Below, piece by piece: positions 1-5,449 of a stretch of DNA of 5,449 bases. The position numbers were made by a program, and so were the translations under genes. Under the pieces are notes generated by a model. The model had not been told where the DNA came from, made no database searches, and saw nothing but the letters and a program-made list of their open reading frames with translations. The stretch lies in the NCBI GenBank assembly GCA_021783935.1, contig JAJXTK010000461.1, forward strand, positions 1-5,449. The letters are read 5' to 3'. The stretch's first letter is position 1, and every line of letters begins with the position of its first letter. The stretch is from Myxococcales bacterium (GTDB lineage Bacteria > Myxococcota_A > Polyangia > Polyangiales > JADJMO01).

Positions 1-1
1 G

Positions 2-3000
2 AGGGTCGTGGTCCCCAAGGGCGATCACCTCTTCACGCTCAAGGTCTGCGCCGGCCCGCAGTCCGACACCGGGCGCGTGCGCGCGCGCGTCACGACGCCC
101 GACGGCGCGGCGAGCCCCGAGGTCGCCTTCAGCGACAACCTCTCGACGGTGCCGAGCGCCGTCGCGCCGCCCAAGGTCACCACGCTCGAGACGCCCCTCA
201 CCCACGCGCTCAACGTCGACGAGAAGACCGCGACCATCGACGACGCCCTCTCGGCCGCCCTCGCCCGCCGGCTCGGCGGCGCCGACGACACGCGCTCGCC
301 GCGCGTGCAGGGCTTCCTCGACATGGTCGTGCACGCGAACCCGCGCCCCGACGTGCTCGCCATGGCGGGCTGGCTCGCGCCGAACCGCGCCCACGAGACG
401 GCGTGGCTCGGCCTCGCCCTCGAGCGCAGCAAGGCGGATGCGGCCTACGCGCCGGTCGCGCTCTTCGCGCGCCGCGCGCTGGCCCACGCCCGCCTCTCCG
501 CGGGCTACACCGACTGGGCGGCGACCACCGTCGCGACGAGCGAGCTCAAGACCGCGAACGATCTCGACGCGCAGATGATCCGCGCCGAGCTGATCGAGCG
601 CCTCGGGCAGGCCGAGCTGGCCTACCAAGCCTACAAGGCGATCTGGGACGCGAACGGCGCGGCGACGCCGACGAGCGTGCTGCGCCGCATCGCGGACGGG
701 GGCTTCGGACGCCCGCTCGAGGCCGTGAAGGCGCGCGCGCAGGCGCTGACGGTGTGGCCCCGCGAGTCGCCGACGGCCTACGTCGGCAGCAAGCGCATCG
801 CCGGACAGGCCGCCTTCAAGCAGGCGACGATCGACGCCTTCCGCCTGCTCTCGTCGGGCGAGGAGGTCGAGGAGATCGCCTCGATGCTCAAGGGGGTGGG
901 GCTCGAGTCCGAGTATCGGCACTTCCTCCTGATGAGCACCGATTGGGCCCCCAATCGGAAGAACGTCTGGCTCGAGCTCACGCAGGCGCTCGCCGCGTCG
1001 ACCGACGCGCGAGACAAGGAGCTCGCAAAGCGCGCCCTCGAGCGCGCGCGGGAGCTCGACCCGGGCTCGCCTTTCCTGCGGGCCGAGCAGACGCTCGTCT
1101 ACGGCGAAGAACACCCCGACGACGAGCAGTTCCTGCCGAAGGCCGAGACCTTCCTCGCGCGCCGCAAGGGCGCGCCGAAGCCCGCGGCGTCGGGCCAAGA
1201 GCCGCTACTCGAGGTCTACGATCGCCAGCTCGACTGGGTGCGCGTCGTCACCATCGACGACGCCGGCCGCGTCTCGCAGCTGATCCACTACTCGCGCGAG
1301 ATCGTGAAGGCGCCCAAGGACCAGAGCGATCTCGACGAGACGCAGGTGCCGAACGAGGGGGACCTCGTCGAGGTCGTCCGCGCCCGCGTGCACCGGGCCG
1401 ACGGCACGACGGCCGTGCCGCAGGAAATCAGCGAAGGGGGCGGCGCCTCGATCCGCTGGACCGATCTGAAGCCCGGCGACGTCGTCGAGGTCGCGACGCG
1501 CAGCTTCACCGAGATGCCGATCGGCGAGCGCAGCGCCCCCCCCTTCTCGTTCATGGACTACGCGGGCGGAACGAGCACGCACCCGCTGATGTACAACGAG
1601 GTCGTCGTCCGCAGCCCGAAGAAGCACCCGCTGTACTCGACGGTCGTGCACGAGGAGCTCGGCAGGCCCGACGTGCGCACCACGAGCGTCGACAAGGTCG
1701 GCCGCACCGTCGATCGCTACGTGTGGAGCAACCCGGGGTCGGTGCCCGAGGAGCCGCTCGCCCCGCCGAACTCCGAGATCTACCCGACGATCATCGGCTC
1801 GCAGTTCAAGAACTGGGACGAGTTCATCACCTGGTACAAGTCCGGCGTCGATCTGTTCTCGAAGGTCGATCCGCGCATCCAGCGCCAGGCCGACGACATC
1901 GTCAAGGAGGCCAAGGCGCGCACGCGCGACGAGAAGCTCCACGCGGTGTTCAACTGGGTCGCCGATCGCATCAAGTACGTGAACTACCAGAGCGGCGAGG
2001 CGTGGCTGCCGAACCGTCCGCAGAACGTGCTCGATCGCATGGAGGGCGACTGCGACGACAAGGCGATGCTGCTCATCACCATGCTCAAGGCGATCGGCAT
2101 CGAAGAGACGCAGGAGGTGCTCGTCCAGACTCGCTACACCAACCGCCCGAGCCTCATCACGGCGAAGGGGGCGGTGGTCCCTTGGTTCGACCACGGCATC
2201 GCGTTCCTCCCCGGCAAGGGGCGGGAGGCCGATCGCTACCTCGACGCGACGAGCCCCGAGTCGCGCATCGGGCCGCTGCCGTCGATGGACGCGCGCGCGG
2301 TGGCGATCCGCGTCCCGCAGAGCGGGCCGGTGCCGCTCGTGACCCTGCCATCGACCGATCCGTCGGAGCACGGCGTGGAGGGGACGTGGACCTTCTCGAT
2401 GAAGGGCGACGGCTCGGCCGACATCGCGATCGACGAGTCGCACGTGGGCGACTCGGCCTTCTTCCTGCGCACCTCCCTCAAGCAGATCGACGCGGCGCCG
2501 AGCTGGCTCGAGAAGTACCACGACATCTCCGCGCTGCCGCAGATCGAGGTCGAGAAGACCGGCCTCGAGTTCAAGGGCGAAGGACCGAACGGCGAGGCGA
2601 CCCTGAAGTTCAGGGCGCACAGCGCCGCGCTCGCGCGCCGAGAGGGGACCGATCTCGTCGTGGGCGTGCGCTGGGGGGCGCCGCTAGTGCCGTCGTTCGC
2701 GCCGCTCGTCCAGCGCGTGACGCCGGTGTCGCTGCCGCCGAACGCGGCGCCGAGCCAGGACGTCATCACCGGCGTGGTGATCCTGCCGCCGGGCTACAAG
2801 CTCGGTGAGCTCACCGCCGGCGGCACGGTCGACGGCGGCGCCTACGGCCGCGCGTCGCTGACGATCGAGAAGGGCAAGAAGGAGGGCACGGTCGTCGTCA
2901 AGCGCACCGTCGTCCTCGACCAGTCGTTCATCCCGGTCGCGGAGTACGACTCGTGGCGCAACTTCCTGCAGCGGGTCGACGCGCTCTTGCGCCGCGAGAT

Positions 3001-3019
3001 CCGGCTCGTGAAGGCGTGA
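2..3019 (+). CDS. DUF3857 and transglutaminase-like domain protein with TPR-like region (5' truncated by window edge)
   Basis: The frame is open to the left edge. The GTG at 8 is probably an internal Val codon, and by comparison with the downstream paralogue roughly 290 N-terminal residues are missing. Residues below are numbered from that GTG. Residues 1-50 look like the end of a beta-sandwich (LKVCAG, then VRARVTTPDG). Residues 70-390 are Ala/Leu/Arg-rich helices, including a TPR-like helix ending LERARELDPGSP near 345-357. Residues about 405-575 match a DUF3857 domain (RADGTTAVP, then LKPGDVVEVATRSF). A linker with QFKNWDEFITWY (W603) leads to a transglutaminase-like core at about 640-750. 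Its triad is complete: C682 in EGDCDDKAMLL, H729 in WFDHGIAFL and D746 in YLDATSPESR. Residues 785-1003 form a beta-rich C-terminal domain that ends naturally at TGA. Known for the family: DUF3857 often precedes a transglutaminase-like fold in exported bacterial proteins, with no settled function. Inferred: an envelope-located Cys-dependent amidase, peptidase or crosslinking enzyme; the substrate is unknown. Family assignment is secure, activity is not. Confidence 0.93.
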   Translation, partial: RVVVPKGDHLFTLKVCAGPQSDTGRVRARVTTPDGAASPEVAFSDNLSTVPSAVAPPKVTTLETPLTHALNVDEKTATIDDALSAALARRLGGADDTRSPRVQGFLDMVVHANPRPDVLAMAGWLAPNRAHETAWLGLALERSKADAAYAPVALFARRALAHARLSAGYTDWAATTVATSELKTANDLDAQMIRAELIERLGQAELAYQAYKAIWDANGAATPTSVLRRIADGGFGRPLEAVKARAQALTVWPRESPTAYVGSKRIAGQAAFKQATIDAFRLLSSGEEVEEIASMLKGVGLESEYRHFLLMSTDWAPNRKNVWLELTQALAASTDARDKELAKRALERARELDPGSPFLRAEQTLVYGEEHPDDEQFLPKAETFLARRKGAPKPAASGQEPLLEVYDRQLDWVRVVTIDDAGRVSQLIHYSREIVKAPKDQSDLDETQVPNEGDLVEVVRARVHRADGTTAVPQEISEGGGASIRWTDLKPGDVVEVATRSFTEMPIGERSAPPFSFMDYAGGTSTHPLMYNEVVVRSPKKHPLYSTVVHEELGRPDVRTTSVDKVGRTVDRYVWSNPGSVPEEPLAPPNSEIYPTIIGSQFKNWDEFITWYKSGVDLFSKVDPRIQRQADDIVKEAKARTRDEKLHAVFNWVADRIKYVNYQSGEAWLPNRPQNVLDRMEGDCDDKAMLLITMLKAIGIEETQEVLVQTRYTNRPSLITAKGAVVPWFDHGIAFLPGKGREADRYLDATSPESRIGPLPSMDARAVAIRVPQSGPVPLVTLPSTDPSEHGVEGTWTFSMKGDGSADIAIDESHVGDSAFFLRTSLKQIDAAPSWLEKYHDISALPQIEVEKTGLEFKGEGPNGEATLKFRAHSAALARREGTDLVVGVRWGAPLVPSFAPLVQRVTPVSLPPNAAPSQDVITGVVILPPGYKLGELTAGGTVDGGAYGRASLTIEKGKKEGTVVVKRTVVLDQSFIPVAEYDSWRNFLQRVDALLRREIRLVKA

Positions 3020-3057
3020 TGGGGTCCGAGATGCACACCGAGAGCAAACGCACCATG
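3010..3057 (+). promoter_or_regulatory. Stop/start overlap and candidate ribosome binding sites between the two genes
   Basis: The TGA of gene 1 (3017-3019) shares its A with an ATG at 3019 in the frame of gene 2. GAAGG at 3010-3014 lies four bases before that ATG and could be a weak, closely spaced Shine-Dalgarno. The next in-frame ATG at 3031 is preceded by GGGG at 3021-3024. The ATG at 3055 has only a weak GAGAG at 3040-3044, ten bases upstream. No start has a strong AGGAGG-like site, which fits reinitiation or translational coupling after gene 1. No promoter-like element and no hairpin with a T-run is visible here. The signal peptide favours 3055, while the overlap and GAAGG favour 3019. 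Confidence 0.4.
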
Positions 3058-3120
3058 AACACGCTCCGCGCCCTTCGGGCCCCCCTCGCCACGGCTTCTT
3101 TCGCGCTCGCCGCCGCCTGC
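3055..3120 (+). other. Lipoprotein signal peptide and lipobox of the second gene
   Basis: The first 22 codons from ATG 3055 give a short basic n-region with two Arg (MNTLRALRAP), a hydrophobic stretch (LATASFALAAA) and Cys at 3118-3120. The residues before Cys are L-A-A-A. This fits the general lipobox pattern, although Ala rather than Leu at -3 is suboptimal. The mature N-terminus would be CGPSRGARAPEPQDP, a flexible, Pro-rich tether typical of lipoproteins. The residue at +2 is Gly, so the Asp +2 inner-membrane retention rule known from enterobacteria would not apply. Whether myxobacteria sort lipoproteins by the same rule is uncertain. If SPase II does not act here, the segment could still work as an ordinary Sec signal peptide cleaved after Ala-Ala-Ala. 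Confidence 0.65.
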
Positions 3121-5449
3121 GGCCCCTCGCGCGGGGCGCGCGCGCCCGAGCCGCAAGATCCGACCCCGCTCTTGAAGGCCACCGTGCACGCGCTCGAGGT
3201 CGAGCAGACGCGCCCCGCCAACGAGGCGCTCGACGCGTGGATCAAGGTCCTCGAGACGGCGCGAGAGCTGCGCACCACGCCGCTCGCCCGCGAGGCCGCG
3301 ATCGCCGCGATCGACGCGATGACCGGGCGCACCCCGTACGGCTTCGCGCGCCTCGGCGACTTCGGCGTGATGCACCGCGTGCCGGGCGGCGCCGAGAAGG
3401 TCGCCGCCGTGCTCGACGCGACGATCGCCTCCGACGGCGCGAAGGATCCGTACCTGCGCGCGGGCGCGGCCGGCACGCGCATGTCGCTCGCCGCCGCGAA
3501 GGGGGATGCGGCCGCGTACGCGAAGGCCACGCACGAGGCCGGCTGCGCGGTGGAGGCCACCGTGGTCGGCCCGTTCGTCGGCCACGTGCTGAGCGAATTC
3601 GACGCGCCAGGTCCCGTCGACGCCGGCGCCATCGCGCCGTCGTACCCGCCGCCCGCCGACGCCGCGAACCCCGCCCTCGCCCTCGGCACCGCGCCGACCA
3701 AGACGTGGGGGCGCGGCTGCGGCCTCGACGTCACCGGCAGCGCCCGCGCGCCGGGGCTGCGCTACGTCGTGCTCGACGTCGACGTACCGCGCCCCGAGAC
3801 GATCCACCTCGGCTTCGTGTCCGGCGTGCCGACCGAGCTGCTCGTCGGCGGCAAGCCGGCGCTCCGACTCCCGTACGCAGAGCTCGGCGCGCGCGCGATG
3901 CGCTTCGCCGACGTCGAGGTCAGCGCCCCCGGCACCGTGCGCGTCGTGCTCAAGCTCGCGGCGTTCACGAACGATCCGCTGCTCGTCCACGGCTTCGAAG
4001 AGGACGGCGCGCCGCTGACCTTCCGCGCCGCCGCCACGGGCGCAGCGCCCGCGAGCGCGATCGGCAAGGTCGGACCGACGCCGAGCGTGCGCCTCGAGGG
4101 GGTCACGGCGACCATCGACGGGCGCGTCACGCGCGCGCTCGGGCTCTTGGCGCTCGGCGACGTGCGGCTCGCCGAGCCGGTGATCGCCGAGGTCGCGCGC
4201 CCCGCCGGCGCGGGGCAGCCGAAGCCCAACCCCGCCGCGGCGCTCGTGTACGCGCGCGCCCTCGAGTACGCGCGCGACATCCCGAGCTACCGCAAGCTCG
4301 AGCGCCTGCGCGCCGCCTACGAGGCGACGCTCGAAGGGTGGCCGACGTCGTGGGAGGCCATCGGCGCCAACGCGCAGATCGTCTCCGAGCAGCGGCACGG
4401 CGGCGCGGGCGAGATCGCCGCCATCCAGACCGCGAAGGCGCGGCGCGACGCGACTCCCCTGCCCGGCAGTACCGAGCCCTCGCGCAAGGATGCGGGCGCG
4501 TACGTCGACCCGCTCGTCGACGTCTACCTCGCGTTGCTCGGCGACGACATCTACGGCGTGCGCGAGGAGTCGCTCGCGCGCGTGAGGCCCAAGCTCGCAG
4601 GCACGTGGCTCGAGTGGATGCTCGACCGCGCCACCGCCGCGGAGACCGACGACCAGACCGCGAAGCTCGAGTGCGATCCGAAGCGCCCCGACGTCTCGGG
4701 GCTCGGCTGCGCAGGCGCCCGCGCGCGGCTCGCCGACGACGCCGGCGTGATGGCCGAGGTGAACCGTCTTCGCACGCTCTACGCCGCGCCGAAGGTCGGG
4801 CGCTACCACGAGCTCGACATCACGATGCGCACCAAGGGCGTCGCCGCGGCGCGCGCGTTCTACGAGGCGTGCGACGTCGCCGAGCGCAGCGCCTACACCG
4901 CGAAGATGGTCGCGCCGCCGGGCCTCGGGGGGGAGACGTGGCTGCGCAAGGAGCTTCGCCCGATCGACGGCGATCCGTCGGCGATCGGCGAGCTGCGCAC
5001 GGCCCGCAGGCTCGCGGGCGATCCCGCGTTCGGGCACGACGTCGCCGCCGCGTACGAGCCGCGCAGCAAGGCGCTCATCGAGGCTGACCGCGCCTCGCCC
5101 GCGCGGCCGAACGTCGGCACGCTGATCCTCGGCCGTGAGGAGCGCTACGAGATCGACGCCGACGGCTTCCTGCACGGCGTCGCGTGGGACGTGCGGCGCC
5201 TCGACGGCACGACCGACGTCGAGTCGAACGCGAGCGCGCGCTACGGCTTCACGAGCAGCGGCCAGGGGGCGCTGTGGAAGACGATCCACCGCATCTACAA
5301 GAAGGACGGGCGCGTGGTGGAGCCCGATCGCGTCGCCGCCTACCAGTCGGGCGCCGAGCTCTCGCAGATCGAGCCGGGCGACTACGTCGAGATGGTCGCC
5401 GAGGGGTGGATGGCGCCGCGCGCCGACGGCTCGTTCGACCTCGACACGC
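3055..5449 (+). CDS. Predicted lipoprotein with helical-repeat region and DUF3857-like domain (3' truncated by window edge), paralogue of the upstream gene
   Basis: I translated this frame codon by codon from 3019 to the right edge and found no stop; third positions are almost all G or C, as expected for the true frame. From ATG 3055, 798 codons are visible. Residues 1-21 form a lipoprotein-type signal peptide with C22 as the modified Cys. Residues 30-165 are mostly helical. Residues about 168-325 look like a beta-sandwich: a GPF motif at 172-174, a Pro/Ala-rich loop at 183-210, then strands such as LRYVVLDVDVP, TELLVGGKPALRLPY and GTVRVVLKLA. Residues 330-680 are helical, with a Cys pair at 540 and 552. 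From about 690 a DUF3857-like domain begins (IDADGFLHGVAWDVRRLDG, then KKDGRVVEP and IEPGDYVEMVAEGW), matching the same region of the upstream protein. A transglutaminase-like domain probably follows outside the window, but this cannot be seen. Starts at 3019 and 3031 are possible; 3055 gives the most typical signal peptide length. Probably an outer-membrane lipoprotein co-expressed with the upstream gene; function unknown. Confidence 0.9.
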   Translation, partial: MNTLRALRAPLATASFALAAACGPSRGARAPEPQDPTPLLKATVHALEVEQTRPANEALDAWIKVLETARELRTTPLAREAAIAAIDAMTGRTPYGFARLGDFGVMHRVPGGAEKVAAVLDATIASDGAKDPYLRAGAAGTRMSLAAAKGDAAAYAKATHEAGCAVEATVVGPFVGHVLSEFDAPGPVDAGAIAPSYPPPADAANPALALGTAPTKTWGRGCGLDVTGSARAPGLRYVVLDVDVPRPETIHLGFVSGVPTELLVGGKPALRLPYAELGARAMRFADVEVSAPGTVRVVLKLAAFTNDPLLVHGFEEDGAPLTFRAAATGAAPASAIGKVGPTPSVRLEGVTATIDGRVTRALGLLALGDVRLAEPVIAEVARPAGAGQPKPNPAAALVYARALEYARDIPSYRKLERLRAAYEATLEGWPTSWEAIGANAQIVSEQRHGGAGEIAAIQTAKARRDATPLPGSTEPSRKDAGAYVDPLVDVYLALLGDDIYGVREESLARVRPKLAGTWLEWMLDRATAAETDDQTAKLECDPKRPDVSGLGCAGARARLADDAGVMAEVNRLRTLYAAPKVGRYHELDITMRTKGVAAARAFYEACDVAERSAYTAKMVAPPGLGGETWLRKELRPIDGDPSAIGELRTARRLAGDPAFGHDVAAAYEPRSKALIEADRASPARPNVGTLILGREERYEIDADGFLHGVAWDVRRLDGTTDVESNASARYGFTSSGQGALWKTIHRIYKKDGRVVEPDRVAAYQSGAELSQIEPGDYVEMVAEGWMAPRADGSFDLDT

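Noticed and set aside
8..10. GTG at the left edge as the true start of the first gene
   Set aside because: The frame continues upstream to the edge (Arg-Val before it), there is no signal peptide after it, and the sequence begins in the middle of a beta-rich segment that in the paralogue lies about 290 residues into the protein.
1205..2620. 471-codon antisense open frame opposite the DUF3857/transglutaminase region
   Set aside because: It is a reverse-strand shadow of conserved domain codons, rich in Arg, Asp, Val and Leu, with no recognisable motif or convincing ribosome binding site.
403..2808. 801-codon + strand open frame inside the first gene
   Set aside because: The product is an Arg/Ala/Gly-rich string without domains. 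The frame ending at 3019 contains DUF3857 and the transglutaminase-like triad, so it is the true one.
3020..3120. Terminator or promoter between the two genes
   Set aside because: No hairpin followed by a T-run and no clear -35/-10 pair can be seen. The gap is at most 35 bases, and zero if the first ATG is used.
3237..5087. 616-codon + strand open frame inside the second gene
   Set aside because: It is in a different frame from the supported gene and gives an Arg/Ala/Gly-rich product without domains. It is open only because stop codons are rare in this GC-rich DNA.
2842..5289. Very long antisense open frame (815 codons) on the - strand opposite the second gene
   Set aside because: Its product is dominated by Arg, Ala, Gly, Val and Asp in low-complexity strings with no recognisable domain, as expected from reading GC-rich codons backwards. 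The + strand frame from 3055 has strong G/C at third positions, a signal peptide and a DUF3857-like domain. Two coding strands over the same DNA are not supported.

Overview
The window is GC-rich DNA (about 70% by eye, with most third codon positions G or C) and is almost fully coding on the + strand. It holds the 3' part of one large gene and the 5' part of a second large gene, joined by a tight, terminator-free junction. Base composition, very long genes and large exported proteins that combine helical repeats, DUF3857 and a transglutaminase-like fold suggest Myxococcota, perhaps a Polyangia/Sorangium- or Sandaracinus-like lineage. This assignment is inferred from style, not from any marker gene.

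Region 1 (left edge to 3019): the gene enters already open from the left. At least 1005 codons are visible. It encodes the end of a beta-rich segment, a helical TPR-like region, a DUF3857 domain, a transglutaminase-like domain with a complete Cys-His-Asp triad, and a beta-rich C-terminal domain ending at a natural TGA.

Region 2 (3017-3057): the stop of gene 1 overlaps an ATG of the next frame (TGATG). Two more in-frame ATGs follow at 3031 and 3055. There is no room for an independent promoter or terminator, so the two genes are probably co-transcribed and possibly translationally coupled.

Region 3 (3055 to right edge): a second long reading frame with no stop runs off the window, with at least 798 codons visible. 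It starts with a lipoprotein-type signal peptide. A helical segment, a beta-sandwich-like segment with a Gly-Pro-Phe motif and a long helical region follow, then the start of a DUF3857-like domain that resembles that of gene 1. The order and spacing of segments match gene 1, so the two genes look like diverged tandem paralogues with the same overall plan.

The likely picture is an operon of cell-envelope proteins of unknown physiological role, each with an N-terminal scaffold and a DUF3857/transglutaminase-like C-terminal half. No RNA genes, mobile elements, CRISPR arrays, terminators or dispersed repeats were seen. There is no non-coding stretch longer than about 35 bases.
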